Notes: generated by a model not told the origin, from the sequence alone. A DNA stretch of 64,000 nucleotides from Fomitopsis serialis (GCF_022376445.1 NW_025954965.1:434001-498000), one strand, 5' to 3'. Shown: positions 11,979-23,301, counted from the stretch's first letter. A program made the numbers and translations.

Positions 11979-13065
11979 ATGTCTGCGCCAGACCGACACA
12001 GAGATATATACACCGAGGCGCCCCCTCGCAACGTCTGCATCGACTTTCAACTTTTGTCTCTGCGCGTCTGACAAGTGTTGTAGAACCAACGGGTGAAGTT
12101 GAACAGCACAACACCCTTTACTCCGACTTACGTCAAGGATCATGTATCGGGATCCGCACATCCTGTCCTGACCTACGCAAGTCGGGTACAGGGCCGCCAG
12201 ATACTCCTCGAGAATCCTGCGGGCACCAGCAGAACGAAACAGCTGCGTGAGGAGAAGAAGACGAGACGATTGTCGGACAAGGCAAAGAAGGCGGCAGGGG
12301 TCGCCCCCCACAGAGATGTGCGACAACGCTCCTCCTGGCAGCTCAAGCAACAGGAGGCTAAGTACGACGATCGTCCTTGAGCAATGTCAGCCTCTGACTC
12401 TAGACCGGCTAGATTCCATCTGTTTCTACCGCTACACACATTATGGATGGGCTACATGGCAGAGCTTCTTGCGCTTCCGCCTGCGCCTTCAGGTCCAAAC
12501 AACAAGTCCATTCCCGAGGCCATTCCAAATTCGGCAGCTATGCACGCGAAACTTGTGAAGGCCGACTTCCACGGGTCTATTATGACCGGTATGTACTGTT
12601 CAGAGGTGTTTGCTATCTCAAGCTCATGATGTCGACAGTGCGACAGAGCAAGAATCCTAGTCTCGTTGGTCTCTCCGGCATCGTCATCCACGAGACCGAG
12701 AATGCGTTCAAAATCGTCACCAGAAAGGATCAGCTGAAAAGTCCGTGACCTTATCTTGCAGCACCTCGGATCATTCTGACTGCAGCCGCCCAGTGGTCCC
12801 GAAGCAAAACTCGATATTCGCATTTGCTGTTCCACTCTACTCTAGAAGCGATCCGTCCGAACCACTCCTCTCCTCGCCGACTGCGACAAACGGTGGTAGT
12901 GCCTTGGACCCGGCGGCAGATACTGGAAGCACGCATGCGGATCTTATGCGCACCGTTCATGACTCGCCGTACTTAGAGTTTGAACTACATGGGAACCAGT
13001 TTTGCTTCCGAGCAGCTGAGCGCGCCGGTAGGAAGTTCAAGCACAAGGAAACTATCGAGCTATGA
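11979..13065 (+). CDS. POP4: RNase P/MRP protein subunit Pop4 (Rpp29)
   Basis: Protein subunit of nuclear RNase P and RNase MRP, which process tRNA and rRNA precursors in the nucleus and nucleolus. Five exons: 11979-12032, 12084-12361, 12413-12588, 12639-12740, 12794-13065, all with GT/AG borders in phase. The N-terminus is MSAPDRHRDIYTEAPPRN, followed by TTPFTPTYVKDHV and a basic KKTRRLSDKAKKAA stretch. The conserved Rpp29 (Sm-like barrel) core reads KADFHGSIMTVRQSKNPSLV, GLSGIVIHETENAFKIVTRK, VPKQNSIFAF and ends HGNQFCFRAAERAGRKFKHK. About 40 Ser/Thr/Pro-rich residues are inserted between two core strands (around SRSDPSEPLLSSPTATNGG), absent from the human and archaeal proteins as I recall them. 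The stop at 13063 lies inside a second open frame (see 12989). Confidence 0.93.
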
Positions 13066-13517
13066 TGATCCGAGCATCGTTCAATGTGAGTATGGCTCCC
13101 GAGCGTCGTGAAATGCCAAGGCGATGACGAGTCCCCAGTGGTGTGGATGGTGTTCCTTTTGTTCATATCTTGGCTATCCCGGTCCGAAGGCACGAAGAAC
13201 GGTACCTGAAGGGCAGCATGAGGTCGGAGCTCACCTGGGTGTTCCGTGAGTCGATTGACAGGGGCATGTGCAGGTACATATGAGGGAAGACAGTCGTCTA
13301 TAAACGCCTACATGGAAAATGGACAGTGTCGTACTGGACACGGACCTTCGGCGACATCCTCTCCGTATGTAAGATAAAGCGACGCATGCACGACAAAGAG
13401 GTAAAAGAGGGCTAACCCCTTCATTCCTCTCGATCACTACTGGTGCAGAAAACGCGTTGTCCGCTTCTCGTGCGAGGCATATTCGGCGGACAGTCGGGCG
13501 AGCCTACGACGACCTGA
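12989..13517 (+). CDS. candidate small basic protein overlapping the POP4 3' end in another frame
   Basis: Four exons join in phase: 12989-13085, 13132-13245, 13294-13400, 13449-13517. The product starts MGTSFASEQLSAPVGSSSTR and continues FVHILAIPVRRHEERYLKGS, SELTWVFLVYKRLHGKWTVS, TFGDILSVCKIKRRMHDKE and LLVRGIFGGQSGEPTTT. Exons 2-4 look firmly coding, with a 48-nt intron and consensus donors. Exon 1 overlaps the last 77 bases of POP4 in a shifted frame; the true start may differ, for example an exon not recognised. The first acceptor (GACGAG at 13131) is close to its branch-like motif. The gene is tail to tail with the CTK2 gene, 43 bases apart. Family not recognised. Confidence 0.45.
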
Positions 13518-13560
13518 TAATCATCTCGAGCGATAGGTAGCGTAGAAGATTGTTCATACG

Positions 13561-14936
13561 CTAGCCAGATCCTCGGATTGGTTTCCAACCTCGCGACTGA
13601 GGCTTTCCGGGAGTACTCGCACCGTGGGTCGATGCCGGCGAACCACTCGCGTCGCCGCCCGTCGTTGCCTGTAAGTGACGGTGACTGTTGAGCTGGCTAA
13701 ACGGGGTATACAATCTCTCCCGGGACGTCGACACCCTCGGAGGAGGTATCTGTAGAAGGTGCGCTTAGACGGTCAACGCAAGGTTGGGCTGTCACCAGTA
13801 CATACAGCTGCCACCGGCCCGAGGTGGGTTGCGGTCTGCAAGTCTTGTGCTGCATAGAATTCAAGGATGATGTTCAAGACCTCTGTTGCCGCCGCATGAG
13901 ATACTGCATAGACTGATCGCGGCGGCTACGGACCTGCGATGCTAACCAAGTCTACTTCATTGAAGCCGAAGTGTTCGAGGGCAAAGCGCGAAGCCTCAGG
14001 CGGCACTACCTTATGTGACGGCGGCGTGGGTAATGACGTTGACGGAGCAGGAGAAGCTATTCGGACATCCAATGACGGAGATTGAGGACCTTCTATGACA
14101 TGTTGGGCGAGGATGTAGCAGGCCGCCGCTATTATGCGTGCAGGAAATAGCACGCACAGAGGTGTCCTCGCACTATTGAATTAGTGAGCAGATTCTAGCA
14201 CAAGCTATCTTCAGACATTCTTACGTGTCGTTTGCGACTGACCAAGCACATTCTTCGAGTTCCGTGGTGTCCTGCCTGACTTCAAACAGGTCCACGAGTT
14301 CGGCATGTGGGCTCTCCACTACGAAATCGAAGCAGAGTCCCTCAAGCAAGATTTCTTCGGTCACCAGAATGGCATTCTGATATTGCTCTAGGTCCTGATG
14401 CACAATCAACCTTCACGACGATTCAAGTACCCCTGCGACATACCTTGTGATCGTCAGGGACCTCTGCGGCAGACAAATTCAATGTCTTGGCACAAAGCAC
14501 TTTGGCGACGTCGCGAAGTTTCCTTCCGCATTCCTCGGTTTTGGTGGCGAGAAATAGACATGCTGCTGCTACTTCCTGACCGATCGGCATGTCAAAGCTG
14601 CCGTGATGAAAGGCGTATAATTGCATATAATACCTGTCTATGATAGTCTTCCAGCGAGAACCGCATGTAGAATCTGTGAAACCAGACCGCAGCTGTGTAA
14701 AGAGCTGAAAGCGGCCTACAGTACAGGTCAGTCGATCTTCCATATGCACAGTATATCAATACTCACAATTGCAAAGCAACTCCCATTCGGAAGAGAAACT
14801 CAACTCCTCGTGCCCTATCATAAAGCTCCTTCTCGAGAGGTATATCTGAGGTTGTCTGACTTGGCGTGTATCGGAGAGCAGTCACGGGCAAAAGCCACTG
14901 TGAGGAGGAACTCGAGGGCACGTTTGTCGCACCCAT
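13561..14936 (-). CDS. CTK2: Ctk2-type cyclin (CTD kinase I / cyclin K-like)
   Basis: Cyclin partner of the RNA polymerase II CTD kinase (Ctk1/CDK12 type), nuclear. The ATG at 14936 starts MGATNVPSSSSSQWLLPVTA. Helix regions follow across exons 14936-14767, 14715-14634, 14575-14444 and 14394 onward: TPSQTTSDIPLEKELYDRAR, SALYTAAVWFHRFYMRFSLE, EVAAACLFLATKTEECGRKL and ILVTEEILLEGLCFDFVVES. The second cyclin fold reads LLFPARIIAAACYILAQHVI. The FHRFYM and CLFLATKTEE motifs are those of CTD-kinase cyclins. The C-terminal tail is Ser/Thr/Gly/Pro-rich (TTGGDASGSPASTHGASTPG) and ends PIRGSG at TAG 13561. All introns are about 50-58 nt with good consensus. Confidence 0.9.
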
Positions 14937-15353
14937 CCTGTAATTTTCGTGTGTTAATGAGCTAAGCCGTGAAGATCCTGCCAGGCAATGCTAGAGAGGT
15001 CTGTGGACAAGGTGGTGGATGACCTTGACAGAATGCGCTTCGTTGCAGGTCTGTGGCCACACTCACGTGCATCGAGTAAACACGTGTAAGTAATCTGCAC
15101 TGTACTTATAGTATGCACTTGTGTGATCATTCTATCATAAGTACCGTTTTATGGTCGTGTCTCCTTGCTATCGTCAACCGCTACTGTACGTCGATTTCGG
15201 GGCATTCAATCACGATTTCACGCACGCGTTACAATAAGTGCTCCGACAAGAGGAGAGGTTGCACGATGAACAAGGATTTTGACTTCTACAATATATGTAC
15301 TGTGTCCATAATGGCGGAACGTAACTTAGAAACACAGGCTCGCGATGTTGTAC
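14937..15353. other. intergenic, no gene seen
   Basis: AT-richer stretch holding the CTK2 promoter and the 3' flank of the next minus-strand gene. Only short frames are present. Confidence 0.5.
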
Positions 15354-17158
15354 CTACATCGACATACTTTCCTCCTCTACCAACCAGTTGCCGTGTTGAT
15401 ACTCGTGGTGGCTGTAGTCCTTGATGGTAGATACTGAGAGTTCCGAACCATCGAGCGACGGCGATGGAGAGCGAACTTCATCTCTCCATGTATGGACACC
15501 CCCCTTGGTCTCTTCGCGATAGAGTGTTGGTGGCGCGTATGGGTTTCCATCCACAAGCGAAAGCGTTGGGTGCCTTCCTATGAGATACCGCTCAACCAAT
15601 TGGTCGTCTAGGTCATCAACGTCTGATTGCGTGACTCGTGCTAGGGTGTTGTGGTTGAGCAGGCAATCAAGCACATAATAGTCGGCGTGCTCACCACTAC
15701 TGTGTGCAGACCATTCAGACTCGGACGGTGCGGCGTGGATCCTTCGACTAGGACTTTCTACGGGTAAGTTTCGCGCCGAGGGAACATAGGGTTCGGCGAC
15801 CTACGCACGGGAGACGAAAATGTGAGAACGTCGTTCACCGTCAAGAAAGCCTAGATATCGCCAAGAGGGCTTGTCTATCCCGCCCATATTGAAACGAATC
15901 GGGCGGAAGAATGTCGCCGACGAGGCAAGGCGTCTCCACGAATTGCGATTCTTCACTGACCTCTGGTACTTCCCAGCCCCCTTTGAAGCCCATAGCGGAC
16001 AATAACCAATAGATGAGGCACTCCAAGATCGTCGCACCCGTCTGATCATGTCTCATTATTTGGGAGAGAAGTCCCACCGTCCGACCTGCATGTCTCATCA
16101 GTCATGATCTCCCAGCAGTTAAACGACTACAGACCTGGTGTAAATACACCGAAGACCCACCCCCAGTACGTTGTAAGAACGAAATAGTACGATCCGTTAC
16201 GTTGGCACTCGTCCCAGATCTACGCCGGATATGTCAATTCCGGAATTGACACATAACGTGGAAAACCTGCGCACCTTCGCCCAAAGTCTTTCCTTGCTAG
16301 TGTACGCGTAGGGCTTGTCATCTTCATGCATGTGCGCAAGATCATCCACACGCCGAAACTCAATACGCCACACCATGTCAGTCGAAGGCGTTTGAGGGCG
16401 TCAAGATTGTTACACTCACGACGTCACAGGATACGAAGGATTCAAGGTCTTTTGTTGACAATATCCAAGGGGGCTGCACGAATACCATTACCGACCCCGG
16501 ACCGCCCGTTGGGCTTGAGGCGGTGGCGGTGGAGCTCCAGATATAGGACTGGAATATTTCTTCATCGATGTCAGGGTTGACATGACTGAACGTCCAGTCG
16601 TCCGACTGAGGAAAGAGTGCATGCATGACCGCTTGCGCCGAGTCAAGCGGGAATTGAGAGATCCAGCGACACAACCTATCCAATGCAACATCTCAGTACG
16701 GATATCACTTGAAGGATAGCGACCCGACTCACTGTTCGAGGTTTGCCGGCTTTCTCGGCGGATTCACTGCCACCTGGAAGGTAGGAGGGCAGGGGATAGT
16801 GACATGCTCGACGTCTTCCCGGTCACGGGTCTGGAGCCCTTCTTGTGCGGCATGCATGTCCAATACTAGACGATCCAGTCAGTAAGACAAGGGGCGAGCA
16901 AGTGGCGGCCTTACCTTCTTTCATGCTTGACCTGAAGGAGGGAAATTCTATCTGGTACATCTTCTCAAGCACCCGATACTGCTGAGGGGTTATAGAGAGT
17001 ACATTTCTGTGCGAGTGATGGCCCGAGGGCGGCAGTGGTGGCGCTCTAGACGCGAGCTTCATCGGCGGGAGGGTGGCCTGCGAGAGGTAGGCTCGAAGTT
17101 TATCCAGAGGCTCAATACTCAGCAGAGCTTGAACATGGTCGTAGACGTTGATCCTCAT
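15354..17158 (-). CDS. conserved fungal hypothetical protein
   Basis: Spliced gene with ATG at 17158 (MRINVYDHVQALLSIEPLDK). Later exons read NVLSITPQQYRVLEKMYQIE, LCRWISQFPLDSAQAVMHAL, KERLWAKIWDECQRNGSYYF, VLTTYWGWVFGVFTPGRTVG and TGATILECLIYWLLSAMGFK, then an acidic region (WEVPEVSEESQ). The IWDECQRNGSYYFVLTTYWG block is, from memory, typical of an uncharacterised protein family expanded in Agaricomycetes. A 3' exon encodes a polar Ser/Glu-rich tail ending WLVEEESMSM at 15354; its junction near 15840-15790 is not clean because the preceding frame stops at 15841. Either the gene ends at 15841 or one base is wrong there. Function unknown. Confidence 0.6.
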
Positions 17159-17743
17159 GGCGTTAAGCAGGGAGACAGCAGTGCTAGAGATTCAACGCAG
17201 AGCGGACGAGGATAGTATGCAGTGGCGGTTGTGGGTGGGTGAAGCGCGCGGGATGCGGTGTTCTAAAGTATCTCGAGGGATGAAGGTCACAAGACGATAC
17301 CATGGAAACAGGACAATGCAAGAGGGCCTTAATGGGCGTCGTCGGCTGTGGCCACCCATTAGCGGAACAAGGCGAGGACAAAGACAGTGGCATTCCGAAG
17401 ACAAGACGCGCCCGTTTCGGGAACAACGCGAATCGTCACGTACCCGTGACGCGTCACACCACTGGTCCTCGCGTTGCGCCTCGGTTCGGCCTCGGTCCAT
17501 GATAGAGCATTTCGACATTGAACATAATATGTAACACGACATCGACGTGTGCGCGTGCGTACTACGAGCTACAGGAGACATATCATAAGGAATAGATATA
17601 ATACAGTATAATGGGCAGTCCGTCATTACACCAGCGCCAGCGCATGTCATACAATACTTCGGGGTCGTACAGGCTCATAGCGGCGAACGTCCAATAGGCG
17701 AACGTCCATGGTACGTGGCGTGGCGAGGCTGGACACTAGCGAG

Positions 17744-18104
17744 TCAGGTGCAGCTCATCGCGCCAGTGCGTTCCCGCATCACGCAGTCGGCGCATTTTGT
17801 CTCGCTGATGCGGATGGGGTTTCGTTGGGGAGGTGTCATTAACCTGACGCAGGATGGAGACCTGCAACCTGTACCCGGGTCAGCCTCCCGCCAATGTACT
17901 CAAGACGCAGGGGCGAGTACGTACCTCCTTGGTGTGCGTGCCTACGGCTGAAGAGGCAGTTTGGTTGGAGGCAGTCTTGTGTGCGCGTAGACATAGGGAT
18001 GAAGTGCTGGCACTCGAGGTGGAATCTGCCGTCAATAATCTGGACGTTGCTCGAGTGAGAAGATGCAAAGTCAATCGCGGGGAAAGACGTACATTATGAC
18101 ACAT
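17744..18104 (-). CDS. small Cys-rich 'MCH' protein, about 83 aa, three exons
   Basis: Exons 18104-18093 (a 12-nt first exon coding only MCHN), 18039-17925 and 17868-17744 join in phase across GT/AG introns. The product reads MCHNIIDGRFHLECQHFIPM, STRTQDCLQPNCLFSRRHAH, CRSPSCVRLMTPPQRNPIRI and ends ETKCADCVMRERTGAMSCT. Cys/His pairs (MCH, CQHF, CLQPNC, CRSPSC, CADC) suggest metal binding; there is no signal peptide or membrane segment. It shares the MCH start, size, tiny first exon and Cys-pair layout with the gene at 9702-10219, so both probably belong to one uncharacterised basidiomycete family. Function unknown. Confidence 0.7.
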
Positions 18105-19080
18105 CTTGGTTGTATCGTCGTGTGCAGGATCGACCTGGTGGGCAAGGGCTACTAGTATGGAGGCACAGCTGGGCCCATATATACATCACCTGGAGGGAAC
18201 GCGCATCACTCGGGCGACAGCGTGGCCCGTTCTCTTGCTCGACTCGGAATGCATGTTAACAGCGTTCTCTATTTAGTCGGCTGGACCTGCAAGGCGAGGC
18301 CTGGAGCCCCCCACAAGTCTACGCGAGATGAGGGACAGTGCGACACGCCGCGTTTCGGAAAAGTCAATCAAAAATGCTGAATAATTCGCCGAACCTTCTC
18401 AACAGACAGCAGGTACGACGCGTGAACTCCGTGTTTCGAGGTCGTGATGGCAGCCGCCCTCCTAATTCGTCCTGATACGGTACCCCAGGCAGAGCAACCG
18501 GACCTTGCCATCTGAGGTGGAGACCGGTCTCGAGGGTTGCTGTCGTCACTTGCTTTTGCTAGGTGTACAGCGGGCGCTGCAATGCTATCGTATCTGGACT
18601 TGTCTCAGCGTGCCTTGCACGAGGCAGGCGGCGTGTACTGCGCGTGTCCGCCAAAGACGATAACTGTGGGTCTTATATGGTGAGTCGAAGACGGCATTAG
18701 CCTATCCCGCGAAGATTTACAGTCCCTGCATCCAAAATCACATCAGCTGCGAAGGAAAGCCGCTTACACTGGTCGTGCAAGCCTTCCGCTCAAGATCCTG
18801 CCGAGCCTGACTTACCGCTCACCGGTGCTCCGAAGCCTGCATTAAATGCAATATGTATGAAAGCTGCGGCCGTTTCTTCCGGGTATGCCCCTTGGCATCA
18901 TAACCAACCGACCCTTCACGTCCTGAAGGTCCTCGACGCACGGTCGGGCTCGTAACCGCGCGGAGAGAGCGCGCAATGGAGTCATTTGCGCTGCATGTCT
19001 ATACGGCAGCAACGCGACACACGCAAATATAGACGGTGAAGACGTCGAGAAATGGAGGTGGGGACGTGAAATGACCTCTA
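18105..19080. other. unassigned stretch with possible exon fragments
   Basis: About 1 kb without a confident gene. On the minus strand there are short coding-like pieces, for example ADVILDAGTVNLRG near 18730 and SYLLSVEKVRRIIQHF ending near 18370. They could belong to one frame-damaged gene, but I could not join them. No plus-strand candidate. Confidence 0.35.
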
Positions 19081-19752
19081 TCACGCGCCCCGAGCACGAA
19101 TTTCGTTTACAACCTTCACTTTCATCCGCACCTGTCAAGGATGCGCGTCAGACAGGCTATCAGCAAAGCCGAAGAAACATACCTCATGGGCAAATCGCCG
19201 CCTCCAGCGCTCGCTCGTAAGGCGATTGCGCTTGGCACCCGCCCTCTCGTGCCTACTGTACTGCCTCAGCTCCGCAGCAATACGATTCGACATTACTATC
19301 CTCTTCATCTTTCCAAGTGCAGCGGCTGCGTCCCCGTTCCTGACATAAGCGCTACGCCCTGCCAGGGTCCGTTCAATGCGTGAGTAGATGTCTGGACAGA
19401 ATTGGGAACAAAGGGCACCTTCGTAAGGACCCTGAGGTTTCGGTAGATTTGCCACCACAGAACTCTCCCTGTCCTGCCAGATTTCTTCTACAGACTTGTT
19501 CGCGTTGGATGACTTCAAATTCGCCGCTGTTGATTGAAGGGTCTTCCAAGTTGTAGCCGAGGGCCGCGTTGACTGGTGCTCATTCCATTTTGGTTGGATA
19601 CGCCTTGAGCTACCAGCGACCTCGGCCACGAAGGGACTAGTTGGTTGCGAGGAGAGCGCCCTGATGCGGTTAGGCCCGACAGCGTTCATTGGTAGGGCAA
19701 GGTGCGCTTGAGGAAGTGCTCTGCAAGAGCGTCGTGCAAGAGCGGCGAGCAT
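19081..19752 (-). CDS. MRP21: mitochondrial ribosomal protein bS21m (Mrp21)
   Basis: Small-subunit mitoribosomal protein. Two exons, 19752-19183 and 19131-19081. The N-terminus MLAALARRSCRALPQAHLAL is rich in Arg/Ala/Leu and suits a mitochondrial presequence. A long polar fungal-specific middle follows. The S21 domain is C-terminal: AGRSAYVRNGDAAAALGKMK, RIVMSNRIAAELRQYSRHER, GAKRNRLTSERWRRRFAHEV, then across the intron RMKVKVVNEIRARGA and a stop at 19081. The ATG at 19752 is preferred over longer in-frame extension because the presequence begins there. It is divergent to the Gir2-like gene with about 210 bases between start codons. Confidence 0.9.
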
Positions 19753-19963
19753 GGCGGCGACTGGCTCAGCGCGGAGCCCGGTCAAGCGAGGTGATGAGCT
19801 CGTCTGTTCGTCCAGAGTCGAGCGACATCGAAGGCGCTTGCAGTGGTATGGACCCCGGCCAGCGCAGCCTTCCAGACATAATCGATGTGTTGCGAGCGGC
19901 ACGACTCTCGCAACAGGCTTGCACTTGTTCAGACTCCTGCAGCTCTCGTCTAGGTGGCACAAA

Positions 19964-21004
19964 ATGTCATCGGAAGTCCTGCAAGAGGAATTCGAGGTAT
20001 AACGGACTACACCCTCGCTTCATTCTACTGGCTGAGGATACGCGCGAAGGTGCTCGAGGCGATCTATCCCACTGAACTCACAAGTACGTCCCCGCTGCCC
20101 CCGGCGTACGTCAGATCTAGCTGAGACTCATGCGAAGAACTCTCCGAAAGGGCATACGGATAGATGTCGAACCAGACGATCCGTTAGAGGGTGAAGAGAG
20201 AGTGCGTACCGCGTTCCTCCTCACTCTCTCCGCTGAACGGTTTCACGCAGTTAAACTGACACTCGAGTCAATTACACTGATGAATACCCCGACGCTCTTC
20301 CCGAGCTATCCCTAGAAACTCTTGAAGGTTCCGTAGAAGAGAATGAGATCGAGAACCTCCTCGCAGAGCTGCGCACAGTGGTGCGCCATCAGTCTTCCTG
20401 TCTTTGTGTTGTCTAAGCTCAAACTACGCACAAGGGCGAAGAGAACCTCGGCATGGCGATGACATTCACTCTTGCTAGTCACCTCCGAGAACGACTGTCA
20501 GCCTTGATTCGGACACGGGCAGAGCTGAGACAGCAGGAGGACACGGAGAAGGAGAGACAAGCAATCGAAGTACGTGTCTATCCGATTTCGACTGCTGCAT
20601 TCCAATGACGGATATGTCCAGGCAGAAGAAGCTCGCACGCGCGGAACACCTGTCACGGTGGAAAACTTCAATGCCTGGAAGGCCAAGTTCGACAAAGCAC
20701 AAGCTATAAAGAAAGCGCGAGAGGATGAAGAGAAACTCAGAGGCATGACAGCGAAGGAAAGGGAAGAGTATAAGAAGTTGGCTACACGCTTATCAGGTTC
20801 AGTGACCTTGTTCTGCGCTTGACGGAAGCCGCTGATCATCGCTGCACAGGTCGTCAGCTCTTCGAACGTGACAGGACTCTGGCAATATCCGACGACAGTA
20901 TGATCGAGGAAGGCGTGGTATCTGTTGACATCAGTCAATATGACAGGGTGGTCATGGAAGAAGACGAGGAAGAAGAGCGAGTGACCTTCAGCGACAGCGA
21001 TTGA
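19964..21004 (+). CDS. GIR2: RWD-domain protein Gir2/RWDD1, with two apparent one-base frame breaks
   Basis: Cytosolic RWD protein; the yeast family member binds Gcn1 and the GTPase Rbg2 and modulates translation control. Seven exons: 19964-19996 (MSSEVLQEEFE), 20050-20083 (VLEAIYPTELT), 20138-20201 (IDVEPDDPLEGEER), 20251-20380 (YTDEYPDALPELSLETLEGS), 20435-20569, 20622-20796 and 20850-21004. The YPDALPEL motif defines the RWD fold. A charged coiled helix follows (FDKAQAIKKAREDEEKLRGM) and a DFRP-binding-like acidic tail ends VVMEEDEEEERVTFSDSD. Two short homopolymers (20153-20155 and 20262-20267) each need one extra base to keep the family's frame; without this, exons 3 and 4 are out of phase. 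Assembly error is more likely than decay, since the rest is intact. Confidence 0.85.
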
Positions 21005-21094
21005 GCAATGTTGGACCCACTGTATCGAGACTACTGACTGGATGTAGCCTATAACACATCATGTATTCTATGGTCTGCGGTGAGCGGATCTGCC

Positions 21095-22845
21095 CTACAG
21101 ACCGGCGAAGAGTCCCGCCTCCCCTTCTACCCCGACAACATGGCCGCCGCTCTCTACCTCCTTACAGCCGATGTCATCGCGACCGACTTCCTTCAGGAAT
21201 CCGTCTACAACGTGGAGAGATCCGACCTGTCTGTCCCCAACCACTAGGTCTTCGCCAACTGCCCGCAACCACTGCACGATAGGGCGACTAACCCATCGTC
21301 TAACCTCCCCTGTCGACTGCACTGTCTCGAACCATCCTAGATGTCCGCCTTTCTCAGTGACAGCGAACACTACATACGGGTTCCCGCCTGCTTCGACAGG
21401 CAGCACCTGGACTACGGGGTCATCTTCTGCGTTGAGGGCCAAGAAGGGCACGCGGATGTTAGGGAGCACTTCGTGGCTCGAGGCCCAGACGTAGTAGTCC
21501 CATGCACTGGGGAAAGGGAAAGGCGGAGAGGAACCGCCGACGACGCGAGTGACTATGGCATCGAACTGCGTGAGGGACATGGGTTTGTTGCTCAACACCT
21601 CTGGGAGGGTCTTCGCGAGCGGGTGTTCCGGAAATTTCGCAATTTCGTTTGCATGTCGTCCGAGCAATCTTCGCAAATTCTGCGCCATCGCTTTTCCGTA
21701 GACTGTTCTGTGCAACCACTGATGCTCGAGGCTGGGGTGATCACAGCCTGGATCGTCAGTATCACAGACGTCTGCACTGCGTGCGGTACTGACCCTGCGG
21801 CGTTCTTGGAACAGTCCCATGGCTACGGAGGTCTCAACGACAGCGCTTCCACGGAACAAAGGGATACGCACACAAGCAACCACACAACCCGCAGCAAGGC
21901 GGCTCTGCGTCCCCTCTTCCGCCAGGTATCTCGTCAGAACGTTAGCCCCGAGTGAGAATCCTATGCCGAGCAGCCGTGCTTTGGGGTAGCGGTTCGCGAT
22001 GTGCATAACGGCGACTCTGATATCATCCGTGTGTCCCGCGGAGTACATCTGGGGGGTGGTGAGAGGTACGCCAGCACCTGCCAAAGAGGTCTTAGTCGGA
22101 TGCGTGTGCGAGGAGTGTAGCACTTACATCCGCGGAAATTGACTACGATGCCTCTGTATCCAAGGCCTCCTTGCTCTACAGGCGTGCAAGCCGGGGCTAG
22201 AATCGCTCGAACGTATGATTCGTGTGAACCTATGAAAGGACAGTCCTTGGTATCACGGAGACTGAGAAAATAGACTCAGGATCACCTCCGGTCAGTCCGT
22301 GCAGGGCTACCACGATGGGCGTGTCATCTGGCAGTGTGCGTTCGTTGGCGGGCGGTGTGCTGTCCAGTCCTCTGTGTAGTTCTCATCCATCAGACGTGGT
22401 TCTGAGACTAGAAGCGCGGAACACGTACATTGTGCCGCCATCCAGGGTACGAAGCAGGGATCTACCACACAATTAGAGTATGTGTGTCCAATGGACTCGG
22501 GTCACCTGCCTATCGTATTCAACTCTATCTATTTTCGAGAAATCTCCCATGACTGCGTATGCCGTCTGGAGGTGACCGCTGTATCATAGAATCTTCTCAG
22601 TTCGGATCGGCAATACATTCGCAGGGGACCTACTTGAATAGCCACCACGGCGGAGAGAAGTCGCCATACAAACTCGGACACCGAGCTGCAATGAACGCAT
22701 CTAGGCTCTCTTTAGGCTGCTCGTCGGCGTCCGAGCCTGTGACCGCCGGTGCCTTCACGGAGACCTTTGCAGGATCAACAGCGAAGTACAGGCGGGGTAC
22801 ACGACTCGAGCGAGCTGCCCACACCTGGCTCACCAGTGCACCCAT
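21095..22845 (-). CDS. alpha/beta hydrolase, ABHD1/3 family (Eht1/Eeb1-like acyltransferase/esterase)
   Basis: Serine hydrolase of the family that includes yeast Eht1/Eeb1 (medium-chain fatty acid ethyl ester synthesis and hydrolysis). ATG at 22845 (MGALVSQVWAARSSRVPRLY). Exons follow with WWLFK then GHLQTAYAV, PIVVALHGLTGGSHESYVRA, GGLGYRGIVVNFRGCAGVPL, then ARLLGIGFSLGANVLTRYLA with the nucleophile Ser in GFSLGA. A short exon (PWDCSKNAA) is flanked by two introns. The acid residue is in FLALNAEDDPVV and the catalytic His in EKGGHLGWFE. The C-terminus ends at TAG 21095. All three catalytic positions are present, so the enzyme should be active. It lies tail to tail with the Gir2-like gene, 90 bases apart. 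The substrate cannot be told from sequence. Confidence 0.88.
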
Positions 22846-23301
22846 ATGTGAGCCTTGCCTATCACAGATGGCCGTCCAGAATCACGAGCACCTGACGACT
22901 CGGAGATGCATCAGACAGACTCCGGCAGCCTGGCGCGCGCCACACAGACCAGCGCATCTCAACATGTCGACCAGTTCAAACGAGCAGAAAGTTACCACTC
23001 CCTCGGTCGGCCGTTGGACCGAGGCGGTGCAGACAGTGTGGACATGGAAGGGTGCCTTCCGTCATGCTGCACCCAAAATGAATCGAGATCGGGCGACGTG
23101 TAGTCCAGTTTACAGTTAAGTAGGCGAAGATCCCGCCGATTCCGATCCTATTTGCCGATGCGGAGGCCCGCCTCTCGAGGCCTGACGCTACCGTCCACAC
23201 GTTCCACATCCGTGAGTAGTTATCAATACACCAAGATACATCACATCTGAAAAATACAACATACAACGGCACCGATACATTCGCAATGTACTGTAACTCT
23301 A
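22846..23301. other. intergenic, nothing recognised
   Basis: Promoter side of the hydrolase and 3' flank of the SmgGDS-like gene; only short frames. Confidence 0.5.

Noticed and set aside
11703..12350. 215-codon minus-strand frame
   Set aside because: Lies antisense to POP4 exons 1-2, whose plus-strand product is clearly conserved; its product is low-complexity and matches no family.
19689..20075. 128-codon plus frame
   Set aside because: Antisense to the MRP21 presequence region and crossing the Gir2 first exon in another frame.
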